Of a DNA stretch of 64,000 bases, positions 34,953 through 45,276 are shown in pieces. This DNA comes from Paenibacillus camelliae (lineage in GTDB: Bacteria > Bacillota > Bacilli > Paenibacillales > Paenibacillaceae): positions 1-64,000 of the forward strand of contig NZ_JAMBNY010000016.1 of the NCBI RefSeq assembly GCF_023715345.1, in the 5' to 3' direction. How positions within the stretch are numbered: position 1 is the first letter of the stretch; every line of letters starts with the position of its first letter. Made by a program: the position numbers and the translations under genes. The notes under the pieces are model-generated. The model did no database searches and had not been told where the DNA came from. It saw only the letters and a list, made by a program, of their open reading frames with translations.

Positions 34953-36743
34953 CTACTTCACTAATTGCTCCATCTGCTCAATAAGCTCTCCAAATACGCT
35001 CATCGCTTGCTTAATTGGCTCAGGGGATGACATATCCACACCTGCGCGCTTCAAAATATCTATTGGATAGTCGCTGCCCCCGCTTTTTAAGAAGCTGAGA
35101 TAGCGTTCTACAGCCGGAGCGCCTTCATCCAGTATTTGCTTCGAGAAGCTAGTTGCAGCAGAGAAGCCTGTTGCGTATTTGTACACATAGAAGCTAGTGT
35201 AGAAATGAGGGATGCGTGCCCATTCCATCGCAATATCCTCATCTACAACGACACCATCGCCGTAATATAGTTTATTCAGATTATAGTAAATTTCACTGTA
35301 ATCTTCAGGTGTTAACGATTCACCTTTCTCAGAACGCTCATGAACAATTTTCTCAAACTCCGCGAACATCGTCTGACGGAACACCGTTGTACGGAATTGG
35401 TCCGCATAATACGTCAACAGATAAAGCTTTTCTTTCGGATCAGTTGATTTTTTCAGCAAGTAATCCATCAGCAATGCTTCGTTCAGAGTCGATGCAACTT
35501 CAGCAAGGAAGATCGGGTACTGAGCATTGCGGTAGTTTTGAGCCTCGTCAGAATAATAGGAATGCAGCGCATGACCCATCTCATGCGTCAATGTGAACAT
35601 GCTATTCAGATTATCCTTATGGTTGAGCAGTACATATGGATGCGTTCCATAGGCTCCCCAGCTATACGCACCGCTGCGCTTGCCTTCGTTCTCGTAAACG
35701 TCAATCCAGCCATCATTAAAGCCTTGCTTTAAAACGGTTAGGTAATCATCGCCTAGTGGCTGCAAGCTTTCCGTTACGATGTCCTTTGCCTGATCATATG
35801 TAATATTCATGTCGAACTCTTCAACAAGTGGAGCAAATAAATCGTACATATGCAGCTCATCTACGCCAAGCAGCTTTTTACGAAGCTCCATGTAACGGTA
35901 CATCAACGGCAAATGCTCGTGAATCGTATCGATTAGGTTATTGTAAACATCAGTTGGCACATTGTCGCCGTAAAGGGCATTTTCTAGCACTGAATTGTAC
36001 TTGCGAGTCTTCGTATAGAATAGGTTCTTATTAATATTCGCTGTAAATGTAGCCCCAAGTGTGTTGCTGAACTTCTTGTATGTAGCATAAACGGCTTGAA
36101 ATGCTTCACGACGTACATCACGGTTTTTGCTTTCAAGGAATTGAATATAAGTGCCGTGCGTAAGCTCGACTTCCTCACCGTTCTCATTTTTTACTTTCGG
36201 GAATTTCATATCAGCATTGTTCAACATGCTGAACACATTGCTCGGTGCAGAGCTAATATTGCCAACCTGAGCAAGTAGAGCCTCTTCTGCTTGAGTTAGA
36301 ATATGCGCCTTGGAGCGTTTCATTTCCGTCAAAGCATGCTTATAGTCGCTAAGGGATGGATCTGCAATTAAGCGGTCCAGTTCTTCATTAGACAAGGACA
36401 GAATTTCTGGAGTAATAAAGGATAATGCCTCATTTGCATCAACGTTTAGTTTGCGCGCTTTATCCGATAAAGCTTGATATTTGGTATTAGCCATATTTTG
36501 ATGCAAACGCATGTTGGCATAAACATAAAGTCGCTCTAAATGCTTAGACAGCTCATCTTCCAGCTCGAAGCAGCTTAGCACTTCTTGGGCTGAATTCAGC
36601 TTGCCTCTGTAGGCCTCGAATTTAGGAATCAAGCCTTTAGCTTTTTCGAATTCTTCATCCCATTGTTTTTCTGTAGCAAAAATATCTTCCAGCTTCCATT
36701 GATATTGAGTATCCATTTCCTCGCGTTTTTTTACAGTAGTCAT
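34953..36743 (-). CDS. pepF: Oligoendopeptidase F
   Basis: A 596-residue M3-family zinc metallopeptidase cleaving oligopeptides. The HEMGH zinc motif lies in FTLTHEMGHALHSYYSD, and the downstream glutamate is in FLAEVASTLNEALL. The ATG at 36743 follows a perfect AAGGAGG site. The reading frame stays open upstream for 60 codons and encodes a signal peptide-like sequence from a second ATG (36866) with its own GAGG site. Two forms, cytosolic (596 residues) and exported (637 residues), are therefore possible; the cytosolic start is annotated. Confidence 0.93.
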   Translation of the reverse strand: MTTVKKREEMDTQYQWKLEDIFATEKQWDEEFEKAKGLIPKFEAYRGKLNSAQEVLSCFELEDELSKHLERLYVYANMRLHQNMANTKYQALSDKARKLNVDANEALSFITPEILSLSNEELDRLIADPSLSDYKHALTEMKRSKAHILTQAEEALLAQVGNISSAPSNVFSMLNNADMKFPKVKNENGEEVELTHGTYIQFLESKNRDVRREAFQAVYATYKKFSNTLGATFTANINKNLFYTKTRKYNSVLENALYGDNVPTDVYNNLIDTIHEHLPLMYRYMELRKKLLGVDELHMYDLFAPLVEEFDMNITYDQAKDIVTESLQPLGDDYLTVLKQGFNDGWIDVYENEGKRSGAYSWGAYGTHPYVLLNHKDNLNSMFTLTHEMGHALHSYYSDEAQNYRNAQYPIFLAEVASTLNEALLMDYLLKKSTDPKEKLYLLTYYADQFRTTVFRQTMFAEFEKIVHERSEKGESLTPEDYSEIYYNLNKLYYGDGVVVDEDIAMEWARIPHFYTSFYVYKYATGFSAATSFSKQILDEGAPAVERYLSFLKSGGSDYPIDILKRAGVDMSSPEPIKQAMSVFGELIEQMEQLVK

Positions 36744-36866
36744 CGTATTCCTCCTTATTTCATTTTGTTTGATATACGGCTTCTCAGCTGCAGCATGTAG
36801 GTTAGCTGAGCTAGAGAGAGCGGTTATCAGGAAAAGACATAGCCATTTCTTTACAGCCGTGTTCAT
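36744..36866 (-). other. In-frame N-terminal extension of pepF encoding a signal peptide
   Basis: From ATG 36866, 41 codons run in frame into pepF. They encode NTAVKK, a hydrophobic core (WLCLFLITALSSSANL) and an HAAA cleavage region, then a short linker. The site GAGG lies 7 bases upstream. The segment either gives a secreted PepF isoform or is a separate peptide read through; which is not known. Confidence 0.6.
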
Positions 36867-36949
36867 CATTGCACCTCTTGAGAAAGTTTTCAATTTATCT
36901 TTCCCCAAGCGTGCTTCGTTCATTCTTAAGCTGGTCTGTATACGTTAGA

Positions 36950-37129
36950 TTATGTTCCTAGGCTGAATAAAGAATATACGATTATGAAAAATGCGAACAA
37001 AATCATCACAATCGAAGAGATAGCCATCCACTTCTTCAACGGAGGAGGTATCGTATCCTTCTTCATAATAAGAACTACACCTAAACAAAATGCAACGATA
37101 ATAAAAACAATGCTAATTGTGCTGTCCAT
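36950..37129 (-). CDS. Small membrane protein (59 residues, two spans)
   Basis: A 59-residue protein with two hydrophobic segments (about 4-22 and 34-56) separated by the basic, proline-containing loop MKKDTIPPPLKKW. The ATG at 37129 lies 8 bases after GGAGG; a GTG 9 bases further upstream overlaps that site and is less likely. No family was recognised. It lies between pepF and another small gene on the same strand. Confidence 0.7.
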   Translation of the reverse strand: MDSTISIVFIIVAFCLGVVLIMKKDTIPPPLKKWMAISSIVMILFAFFIIVYSLFSLGT

Positions 37130-37172
37130 ACGAATCACCTCCAGACTAAGACCGAGCTAATCAAAACTTCCT

Positions 37173-37412
37173 TTAAATGCTGCGTAGATTACTCATGATC
37201 TGCTCGAGCTCGTCCTCACGGCCAATGAAGTCCTCTTTACGAAAGAAGTTGTCAGCCCAATGAAGCAGCTCAGCACGACTTATAAACTGGAAGCCTTCTT
37301 CTCCCCATTGATCTGAAATGTGTCGAACAACAAGTGTTTTTCCTTGCTCCTCCACCGTAAGCATATTGTATTTATCCTGCTTATAAATCACATGTTTTTT
37401 GAACAAACTCAT
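37173..37412 (-). CDS. Hypothetical protein (79 residues)
   Basis: A small protein beginning MSLFKKHVIYKQDKY, with an acidic C-terminal helix (GREDELEQIMSNLRSI) and a central GFQFISRAELLHWADNFF. It could be longer: the frame is open to 37475 and would add a hydrophobic stretch (IIAMMVLLTI), but no ribosome site supports that start. ATG 37412 has a weak GAAAG site. I do not recognise it. Confidence 0.5.
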   Translation of the reverse strand: MSLFKKHVIYKQDKYNMLTVEEQGKTLVVRHISDQWGEEGFQFISRAELLHWADNFFRKEDFIGREDELEQIMSNLRSI

Positions 37413-37717
37413 CACACTTTCTATATTGTTTATGGTTAATAGTACCATCATAGCTATAATTAATTCGCTAATCAACCGAGCAAGTAGATTTTTTCATTCG
37501 TAATAATTTCATTAGTATTAATAAGTAGGCTCGTATTTGTTTCCTATATGTGAAAAGTTGGCATGTAATGCGCGCATAAACATAACAGTTGTTGAATATA
37601 ACTGAAATTGTGCGGCTATCGTGACATTAACTAAGATTGGCAAAATATTATTTAAATTAAAAGGCATAATTATTAATAATGCCCCATATAATAAAACATA
37701 TTCAATAATTGTAAAAA
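37413..37717. other. Intergenic region with no gene seen
   Basis: This AT-rich stretch upstream of the cold-shock promoter contains no reading frame with a ribosome site and no terminator. It separates divergent transcripts. Confidence 0.5.
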
Positions 37718-37746
37718 TTGCAATTTAATTGAATTAAATTTATAAT
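37718..37746 (+). promoter_or_regulatory. Promoter of the cold-shock gene
   Basis: TTGCAA (37718-37723) and TATAAT (37741-37746) are 17 bases apart. The predicted untranslated leader is about 43 bases, short for a cold-shock mRNA. Confidence 0.75.
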
Positions 37747-37795
37747 GTTTGTATTCACTGCTTAGGCGGTGGTCAATTTTAGGAGGTAGTGTAAT

Positions 37796-37993
37796 TTGAA
37801 AGGTACAGTAAAATGGTTTAATGCAGAAAAAGGTTATGGTTTTATTCAAGCAGAAAATGGTGAAGATGTTTTCGTACATTTCTCTGCAATTCTTGGCGAT
37901 GGCTTTAAGTCTTTAGATGAAGGACAGTCAGTTGAATTTGACATTACTGAAGGTAATCGTGGTTCACAAGCTGCGAATGTTCAGAAGCTATAA
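37796..37993 (+). CDS. Cold-shock protein (CspA family)
   Basis: A 65-residue single cold-shock domain that binds single-stranded RNA or DNA. RNP1 reads KGYGFIQ and RNP2 reads VFVHFSAI. The TTG start follows an AGGAGGTAGTG site. It has its own promoter and terminator and is monocistronic, as most csp genes are. Confidence 0.96.
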   Translation: MKGTVKWFNAEKGYGFIQAENGEDVFVHFSAILGDGFKSLDEGQSVEFDITEGNRGSQAANVQKL

Positions 37994-38009
37994 ATAAATG
38001 AGCTAAGCC

Positions 38010-38055
38010 AAAGAGGGTTTGTTTGCACTGATGTTGCAGACAAGCCCTCTTTTTT
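38010..38055 (+). terminator. Terminator of the cold-shock gene
   Basis: AAAGAGGGTTTGTTTGCA (38010-38027) pairs with TGCAGACAAGCCCTCTTT (38035-38052) with a few mismatches, then a T-run. Confidence 0.85.
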
Positions 38056-38251
38056 GTGAATGATTTTTGTATAATTTTATACATATTATGAAGTGAAGAG
38101 TAAGGTGATTTACACAAATCATGAAACTGTAATAGTTAAATGCTAGATTATTATGGGCAAATTATGTTACATTAGGTTGTAGATGATTTGAGATCAGATT
38201 TGCACTATTCATCTGCACGGATGGTCACTGCGATCCAGGAGGTACATTCAT

Positions 38252-39331
38252 ATGATCATAGCCAAAAGGAGCAAACAGGCTCCGACGGGTGCTATCCGAC
38301 TAATGCATCGGGTGTACAAGTATGTATTGCCAAGTGTAGATGCTGAGTTGGCAAAGTTGAAGGAAAAAGCACAACATATTCCGGATCCCGAATTAAGGCA
38401 GCAAGCTTTGAACAGTATTAGGGATAAGAAGTTTCATTGCCAAGGCGGTGGAGTATACGCTGCTGCTAATTTACAATATCATGAAGTGTTAATTTCACTA
38501 ATTGTCGCTCTGCAAACGATTAGTGATTATTTAGATAATTTGTGTGATCGAAGTACGTCTCTTGATGCAGATGATTTTCGTATGCTTCATCAGTCTATGC
38601 TCGATGCCATTAATCCGACAGCTAAGCTGCAGGATTATTACGCTTACCGTACGGAGAAAGATGACAACGGGTATTTGCACGGTCTAGTACAGCAATGTCA
38701 GACACAAATTAGAAAGCTTCCTGCATATGATAAGGTGCAGCCTCATGTTCATGAGCTTGTATCATTATATTGTGATTTGCAGGTGTACAAGCATATTGCG
38801 AAGGATCAACGTGAGGAAAAACTGCTTTCATGGTGGAGGCTTCACCAGAATAAGTATCCTCAGTTACAATGGAATGAGTTTGCTGCTGCAACAGGATCAA
38901 CGCTTGGTATGTTTATGTTGTTTCTCAACGCAACTGACCCTGAGTTGACTGAGCAAGAGGGGCAAGCATTTAAAAATATTTATTTCCCTCATGTATGTGC
39001 CTTACATATTTTGCTTGATTACTTAATTGACCAGGCGGAAGATAAGGCTGGTGGTGATTTGAATTTCTGCAGCTACTACAAGGATGAAGCAAGTCTTGTA
39101 GAACGTATCGCTATGATTGTGAATCGGGCAAGAGAGGATGTACAGCATCTTCCCGAATCTGGTTTTCATCGTTTAATCATTGAAGGATTATTAGCTTTAT
39201 ATTTATCTGACCCTAAAGTACAGCAGCAGTCTGATGTACGTAAGGTCTCTAAGCAATTGATGAAAAGAAGCCCGATAACTCGTTTGTTTTTTTTAATGAA
39301 TAGCATGTGGATACGAAAGCAGCAGGCTTAA
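38252..39331 (+). CDS. ytpB: Tetraprenyl-beta-curcumene synthase (YtpB-like, DUF2600)
   Basis: A 359-residue terpene cyclase of the DUF2600 family, which in B. subtilis turns tetraprenyl diphosphate into tetraprenyl-beta-curcumene (sesquarterpene pathway of spores). The acidic segment TISDYLDNLCDRS and the later HILLDYLIDQAEDKAGGDLNFCSYY block are the conserved sites. ATG follows AGGAGG. It lies 36 bases upstream of pfkA, on the same strand. The downstream cyclase (SqhC) is not in the window. Confidence 0.88.
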   Translation: MIIAKRSKQAPTGAIRLMHRVYKYVLPSVDAELAKLKEKAQHIPDPELRQQALNSIRDKKFHCQGGGVYAAANLQYHEVLISLIVALQTISDYLDNLCDRSTSLDADDFRMLHQSMLDAINPTAKLQDYYAYRTEKDDNGYLHGLVQQCQTQIRKLPAYDKVQPHVHELVSLYCDLQVYKHIAKDQREEKLLSWWRLHQNKYPQLQWNEFAAATGSTLGMFMLFLNATDPELTEQEGQAFKNIYFPHVCALHILLDYLIDQAEDKAGGDLNFCSYYKDEASLVERIAMIVNRAREDVQHLPESGFHRLIIEGLLALYLSDPKVQQQSDVRKVSKQLMKRSPITRLFFLMNSMWIRKQQA

Positions 39332-39343
39332 TATATATATTGA

Positions 39344-40336
<993 letters not shown>

Positions 40337-40404
40337 AGTATAAAAATGAGGGATGGTGAGGCAATAAACGGCTTCACGATCTCTTTTTTATAGATGGATA
40401 ATAA

Positions 40405-40432
40405 AAAGCCTTTGCCACGTGGCAAAGGCTTT
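40405..40432. terminator. Terminator between convergent genes
   Basis: A perfect 14-bp palindrome, AAAGCCTTTGCCAC with its complement, acts on both strands. Confidence 0.75.
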
Positions 40433-40470
40433 AAAAATATTAAAGTGAGGCGATATTACCCGATTACCTG

Positions 40471-40665
40471 TTAATGCAGTATTGTTCCTAGCTGTCCCCG
40501 ACAGATGCTGAATTGAACGATTTCCAGTGCATCAGAAGGCTCGAGAAGCTCTATTCCATCTCGAAGCACAATTTTGGTGTCGAGTTCCTCTGACGTTAAA
40601 AAATGAAACATTTCAGGCGCTAGACGTTCAACAATTGTTGCAAGTTTAACTGTTTCCATATCCAT
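40471..40665 (-). CDS. Hypothetical protein (64 residues)
   Basis: A small, mildly acidic protein with the core PEMFHFLTSEELDTKIVLRDG, no membrane span and no motif I recognise. ATG 40665 follows GGGG by 8 bases; the frame is open three codons further upstream (GTG 40674). It lies between convergent pfkA and the YitT gene on the same strand. Confidence 0.55.
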   Translation of the reverse strand: MDMETVKLATIVERLAPEMFHFLTSEELDTKIVLRDGIELLEPSDALEIVQFSICRGQLGTILH

Positions 40666-40791
40666 CAACAACACCCCAATCCCAAAGTTTAAAGTGTTAA
40701 AGAGAGGAAAAAAACATCGTTACAACGTTGCTATGGAACATTTTTATTATACCACAAAAGAACAAAGATAACACATTTTCGCATTTAGTTT

Positions 40792-41637
40792 TCATGTAAG
40801 TTTTCTAAATTGCCCGATGACGCTGACCGTCTCAACAATATTAACAAAAGCGTGTTGGTCAATGCTCTGTATTTCTTTTTTTAGCCCTGCAAGCTCGTAT
40901 CTTGTCCGAACGGTCATAAGCATATCTCGATCATTGGACGTAAAGGCTCCGCGGGTTTTAATGATGGTAATTCCTCTTGGGTGGTTCAACAGCTGTTTGA
41001 GCATGGCATCAGTTTCCGTCGTAATAATAAACACGGTTACCTTTAAGTGCTTAATGTGAATGACATCGATAATTTTCCCAGCGACAAAGATGGATACAAG
41101 GGAGTACATCGCAAGCTCAAAATCCCAAGTGAATAAAATATGTAGTGTAATAACGAGACCGTTTAATGTTGAAAGGATAACACCGAGCGGCAAATCTTTT
41201 TTTAACGTTACGATCGACGCAATAATATCGAATCCACCAGTCGATCCTCCGCAGCGAAGGGCAATACCACTAGCTAAGCCAACCGCGATGCCACCGTAAA
41301 CTGCTCCTAGAAGCTCATCGTGTGCTAGCTGATACACCGGTATTAATTGCATAAACAGTGTTGAAGTTGCTACTGAAAATATACTCCAAATGACAATCTG
41401 CTTACCTAATACGAACCAGCCCCAGATCAGTACTGGTAAATTTAATAATAGGAACAGCCAGCCAATATTGCTTTTTGTAATGTAACCAATGACCATCGCA
41501 ACACCAGATATACCACCACTTAACAGCTGCAGCGGTACAAGCAGCATATTAAATCCAAAAGCTAGCAGTAAGGAGCTGACAGTCATCATAATAAAGCGAA
41601 AAACAATCTGTTTTTTGCTGAGCAAAAGATTACGCAT
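40792..41637 (-). CDS. YitT family membrane protein
   Basis: A 281-residue protein. Five or six hydrophobic segments lie in the N-terminal 190 residues (YitT/DUF161, with LVPLQLLSGGISGVAMVIGYI near the start and CGGSTGGFDI in the middle). The cytoplasmic C-terminus is a DUF2179 domain (about 200-280, with NHPRGITIIKTRGAFT). Function unknown. A cytoplasmic nucleotide-binding role for DUF2179 has been suggested for the family. It is divergent from the helicase gene. Confidence 0.9.
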   Translation of the reverse strand: MRNLLLSKKQIVFRFIMMTVSSLLLAFGFNMLLVPLQLLSGGISGVAMVIGYITKSNIGWLFLLLNLPVLIWGWFVLGKQIVIWSIFSVATSTLFMQLIPVYQLAHDELLGAVYGGIAVGLASGIALRCGGSTGGFDIIASIVTLKKDLPLGVILSTLNGLVITLHILFTWDFELAMYSLVSIFVAGKIIDVIHIKHLKVTVFIITTETDAMLKQLLNHPRGITIIKTRGAFTSNDRDMLMTVRTRYELAGLKKEIQSIDQHAFVNIVETVSVIGQFRKLT

Positions 41638-41787
41638 TTTTACTAATCACTCCTATGTATAATTAAGACGGCTTATTATTACTATAGTATTATGATAAAC
41701 GTTAGCTAGTATTCACATGTAAAACTGTGGTATAATAGGTAAGACGTTTTTTTAGAGGCTTTAAAATAGAAGGAGTATGAGAAAAGT

Positions 41788-43341
41788 TTGAAAACATTTG
41801 CTGAATTTGGCTTGGAACCTAAGGTGTTGCAAGCAATTACAGAGCTTGGTTTTGAGGAATCTACACCGATACAAGATAAAGCGATTCCGATTGCATTAAC
41901 TGGACAAGACTTGATTGGCCAAGCTCAAACTGGTACGGGTAAGACTGCGGCGTTCGGGATACCGCTAATTAATAAAATCCCGGTTAGCGAGGAGCGCATT
42001 GTAGCGCTTATTATGACTCCAACACGTGAGCTGGCTATTCAAGTTTCAGAAGAAATCGGTAAGCTTACGAGATACAAAGGACTTCGTTCATTGCCAATTT
42101 ATGGTGGACAAGAGATTGGCCGTCAAATTCGTGCACTGAAAAAGAAGCCGCAAATTATTATTGGAACACCTGGACGTCTTCTAGACCACATTAATCGTAA
42201 AACGATTCGTCTTGAAGATGTACAAACTGTTGTACTTGATGAAGCGGATGAAATGCTGGATATGGGCTTTATGGAAGATATTCAAAATATTTTGAAGCAG
42301 GTTCCAGAAGAGCGCCAAACGATGTTGTTCTCTGCAACAATGCCAGCTAACATTCAACGCCTAGCACAGCAGTTCTTGAAAGAGCCTGCGCATGTATCTG
42401 TTATCCCTAAACAGGTTACTGCACCATCTATTGAGCAATCTTACATCGAAGTGCATGAACGTCAAAAGTTCGAAGCACTTAGCCGTTTGCTTGATATGGA
42501 GTCTCCAGAGCTTGCAATTATTTTTGGACGCACGAAGCGTCGTGTTGATGAACTGAGCGAAGCGTTGCAAAAACGTGGCTATAGTGCAGATGGTTTGCAT
42601 GGTGATTTGTCTCAGAATCAACGAGATACCGTTATGCGTAAATTCCGCGACGGAAGCATCGATGTTCTTGTAGCTACAGATGTAGCTGCACGTGGACTAG
42701 ATGTATCAGGTGTTACACATGTTATCAACTTTGACCTTCCACAGGATCCTGAAAGCTACGTACACCGTATCGGTCGTACTGGCCGTGCAGGTAAAGAAGG
42801 TAAGGCATGGTCATTTGTTACACCTCGTGAAATTGACCATTTACATTTTATCGAGCGTATTACACGTCAACGCATGGTGCGTAAGCCGTTGCCTAGCTTA
42901 ACTGAAGCTATCGAGGGTAAACAACGCATTACTGCTGAGCGTATCATTGATATTGTGGAACATGGTGAATTTGCTGAATATAAAGGACTTGCTATTCAAA
43001 TGCTTGAGCAATATGATTCAGTTCAGTTGCTTGCAGCATCATTGAAGCTGCTAACAGGTGATAAGAAGGAAGTTGAAATTGAGCTTACTCCTGAAGAGCC
43101 GCTTCGTGCAAAAAAACGCAGACCTGATGTACGTTCCAGTGGACGCCCATTCCAGCGTGGTGGTGGTGGCAGCAATTATCGCGGCGGTAACAATAGCTCG
43201 CGTGATCGTCGCTACGGCAACAACCGCAGCGGAAGTGGGGATGGTAACGGTCGAAGCTACTCGAAAAAAAGTGAAGGACGCAGCTACGAAGGCCGCTCTG
43301 ATAGACGCCCTCGTTCCAACTCCTACTCCAAAAGCGAGTAA
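41788..43341 (+). CDS. cshA: DEAD-box RNA helicase (CshA-like)
   Basis: A 517-residue ATP-dependent RNA helicase, probably the main cold-shock/RNA-decay helicase CshA. The Q motif (FEESTPIQ), Walker [13 protein letters not shown] box [14 protein letters not shown] and [10 protein letters not shown] are all present. The C-terminal tail (from about 435) is rich in R, G, S and Y, with [12 protein letters not shown] typical of RNA-binding tails. The TTG start is 12 bases after AAGGAG, slightly far. The nearby cold-shock gene is unlinked in transcription. Confidence 0.94.
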   Translation: MKTFAEFGLEPKVLQAITELGFEESTPIQDKAIPIALTGQDLIGQAQTGTGKTAAFGIPLINKIPVSEERIVALIMTPTRELAIQVSEEIGKLTRYKGLRSLPIYGGQEIGRQIRALKKKPQIIIGTPGRLLDHINRKTIRLEDVQTVVLDEADEMLDMGFMEDIQNILKQVPEERQTMLFSATMPANIQRLAQQFLKEPAHVSVIPKQVTAPSIEQSYIEVHERQKFEALSRLLDMESPELAIIFGRTKRRVDELSEALQKRGYSADGLHGDLSQNQRDTVMRKFRDGSIDVLVATDVAARGLDVSGVTHVINFDLPQDPESYVHRIGRTGRAGKEGKAWSFVTPREIDHLHFIERITRQRMVRKPLPSLTEAIEGKQRITAERIIDIVEHGEFAEYKGLAIQMLEQYDSVQLLAASLKLLTGDKKEVEIELTPEEPLRAKKRRPDVRSSGRPFQRGGGGSNYRGGNNSSRDRRYGNNRSGSGDGNGRSYSKKSEGRSYEGRSDRRPRSNSYSKSE

Positions 43342-43346
43342 ACATG

Positions 43347-43383
43347 AAAAGTCCGTGTTGCCTGCGGGCAACACGGACTTTTT
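43347..43383 (+). terminator. Terminator of the helicase gene
   Basis: AAAAGTCCGTGTTGCC (43347-43362) pairs perfectly with GGCAACACGGACTTTT (43367-43382), followed by T. Confidence 0.9.
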
Positions 43384-43419
43384 CTACATATTTACTTATT
43401 TGTTCAATCGATTAACGTA

Positions 43420-43545
43420 TTAGTAACCGTAACCGTTACCGAAGCCAAATGTTGCAACAATGATAACTAGAAGAATGAATAGTACTAAAACCCATGCAGC
43501 GTAATTACCACCGTATCCACAGTTGTTGTATGATGCGTTGCCCAT
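43420..43545 (-). CDS. YjcZ-like tiny membrane protein (sporulation protein family, 41 residues)
   Basis: A 41-codon minus-strand gene after a perfect AAAGGAGG site. The protein begins MGNASYNNCGYGGNYAAW, has one hydrophobic segment (WVLVLFILLVIIVATF) and ends in GFGNGYGY. This Gly/Tyr/Asn-rich head, single span and Gly-Tyr tail is the YjcZ family pattern, which is linked to endospores. It is convergent with the helicase gene. Confidence 0.85.
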   Translation of the reverse strand: MGNASYNNCGYGGNYAAWVLVLFILLVIIVATFGFGNGYGY

Positions 43546-43689
43546 ATTAGCAACCTCCTTTAAGTTTTCTTGTTGGGGAACATACCATATACTATGCTGT
43601 AGCTTATCGTTGGTTTAGACCAATACCCAGATAATGTGATTTTGGGCTATTTTCTCTTCTGTACTTTTTTGAAAATGGAGGCGTATTCA

Positions 43690-44499
43690 ATGGAACCTAG
43701 AGGTGTTATGGGTGGGATTTACCGACTTACAGAGTGGATAATGAGGCTATCGGTCATTAATCTATTATGGATATTGTGCGGCGCGCCGTTCTTTGTGTTC
43801 TTCTTTATGAGCTTTATATCTCTTGTAAATGGACAAGTGCCTGAAGATCAAATGTTGAGCTTCATCCAGACCGCTTGCTTAACCTTAGGAGTCTTAGCAC
43901 CATTCACATTCTTCCCTTCAACGGCTGCGATGTTCTCTGTTGCTCGTAAGTGGGTTACTGGTGAAGGTGATGTACCGATGTTCAAAACCTTCTTTAAGGG
44001 ATATAAGGATAACTTTAAGCAAAGTATGCTCGGTGGCATTATCTATACGATTCTTATTATTGTTCTTGTTGTCGATTATTACTTCTTCGCAAACAGCGGC
44101 AGCGGACAAATTGTTTCAGGTATTTTCATTGGATTAATCGTACTTGCTTTAGTTTCATTACTTAATTTCTTCTCTATGCTCGTACATTATCATATGAAAA
44201 CGTTCCAATTAATTAAAAACTCAGTGCTTATTACCATTGGTAAGCCGTTACGCTCGATTACGACAGCAATATTAGTTGGGTTTGTATTGTTTTTAAGCTT
44301 CACTCAATTTACATGGCTACTTCCTTTCTTTACTGGGAGCGTGATCGCGGCTGTTGCTTACTGGAATTTTAATCTAATTTATACTAAACTGCAGCAGCAG
44401 CTCGAGGATATGAAGAAGAATGAAGAAGAAGAGGTCGAAATTGCTGCGGAGATGGATCGTGAGGATCTCGTAAAGTCAGATTATAAAGATACCAAATAA
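43690..44499 (+). CDS. DUF624 (YesL-like) membrane protein
   Basis: A 269-residue protein with about five membrane spans. GVMGGIYRLTEWIMRLSVINLLWILCGAP at the start is the DUF624/YesL signature; the C-terminus is acidic and charged. ATG 43690 lies 8 bases after GGAGG; an in-frame upstream start would add a hydrophobic tail-like segment without a ribosome site. YesL members often accompany sugar ABC transporters, but none is here. The end of this gene lies just before the 6S RNA promoter. Confidence 0.87.
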   Translation: MEPRGVMGGIYRLTEWIMRLSVINLLWILCGAPFFVFFFMSFISLVNGQVPEDQMLSFIQTACLTLGVLAPFTFFPSTAAMFSVARKWVTGEGDVPMFKTFFKGYKDNFKQSMLGGIIYTILIIVLVVDYYFFANSGSGQIVSGIFIGLIVLALVSLLNFFSMLVHYHMKTFQLIKNSVLITIGKPLRSITTAILVGFVLFLSFTQFTWLLPFFTGSVIAAVAYWNFNLIYTKLQQQLEDMKKNEEEEVEIAAEMDREDLVKSDYKDTK

Positions 44500-44516
44500 T
44501 TACAGAGGCAAATTCG

Positions 44517-44545
44517 TTTACATTTGCCCTAAATCGGTCTATAAT
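44517..44545 (+). promoter_or_regulatory. Promoter of the 6S RNA
   Basis: TTTACA (44517-44522) and TATAAT (44540-44545) are exactly 17 bases apart, placing the transcript start near 44552. Confidence 0.8.
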
Positions 44546-44551
44546 GACATT

Positions 44552-44735
44552 ACATCCTGCGATGTACGTAACGCTCAGCGTTGTTTTGAACCAATGGCTG
44601 TTTCACGGGAGTTCAAATCTTTATGCAGCTGACCTGCCCTTCTACAGGGACTTCAAATGCATAAATGCGGACACCCACCTGCGAGAGCGGGTTCAGAAAC
44701 ATTTTGAGCTGAACGGCATATGCGGGTTGTCATAC
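44552..44735 (+). ncRNA. ssrS: 6S RNA (SsrS)
   Basis: The sequence has the Firmicutes 6S layout: a closing stem (CCTGC near 44556 with GCGGG near 44723; GCTCA with TGAGC), a central bubble, and the distal blocks GACCTGCC, GGGACTTC, GGACACCCACCTGC and GAGCGGGTTCAGAAAC. A strong promoter sits immediately upstream. Such RNAs imitate an open promoter and bind sigma-A RNA polymerase. A reading frame through it (44544-44846) has no ribosome site and is rejected. The 3' end is approximate. Confidence 0.85.
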
Positions 44736-44839
44736 GTAGATCGAGAGCGATTACCGGTGCAAGCTGGTGAAAGCTCTTTTTTCATACATAGAATCATGTT
44801 ATCATGTAGAGAGTTAGGACACAGAGGGGGAGATCACTG

Positions 44840-45232
44840 TTGTTAAAACGCACCTTAGTTGGGTTAATACGAAGCTTTGAGGGAACAGGGGACAAGGCAA
44901 AGGATCCTGCATTAAAATCACACGTCTACAAGCTATCCAAAGATAAAGCTTGGGAGGAAGTCGTGTCTACTTTAAAGAAGATGCAAGGATATAAGCTTCT
45001 GCATGAGGTACAAAGCGTTGGCGAGATCGTTCTAGAAAAGCGGACGATATTCGGAAGAACGATGGATATTACGGTCTCTGTCATTGGTGTGGATCCATTG
45101 AGATCCGCCGTAGATATTTATTCGGCATCGAGAGGCTCTCTAGGAGATCTAGGCTCTAATTATCGAGTTATATTAGACATTTATCGCGTGCTAGACAAAA
45201 AGCTTTCTGCATACAAGCTGAATAATGTTTAA
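44840..45232 (+). CDS. DUF1499 family protein
   Basis: A 130-residue soluble protein. The block VDIYSASRGSLGDLGSNYRVI is the DUF1499 signature (SASR-G-DLG-N-R). The N-terminal 30 residues are basic. TTG start after the purine-rich site GAGGGGGAG. It lies downstream of the 6S RNA gene, from which it may receive readthrough transcription. The function is unknown. Confidence 0.85.
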   Translation: MLKRTLVGLIRSFEGTGDKAKDPALKSHVYKLSKDKAWEEVVSTLKKMQGYKLLHEVQSVGEIVLEKRTIFGRTMDITVSVIGVDPLRSAVDIYSASRGSLGDLGSNYRVILDIYRVLDKKLSAYKLNNV

Positions 45233-45236
45233 AGAA

Positions 45237-45268
45237 AAAGCGAGGAAGGGCTATCCTTCACTCGCTTT
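45237..45268. terminator. Terminator between convergent genes
   Basis: AAAGCGAGGAAGG pairs with CCTTCACTCGCTTT (45255-45268) with one bulge; usable on both strands. Confidence 0.75.
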
Positions 45269-45276
45269 GTTTCCAG

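Noticed and set aside
43058..43423. Reading frames overlapping the 3' end of the helicase gene
   Set aside because: They are alternative-frame shadows of the Arg/Gly-rich tail and cross the terminator.
44544..44846. A 100-codon protein gene
   Set aside because: It overlaps the 6S RNA, starts inside the -10 box and has no ribosome site.
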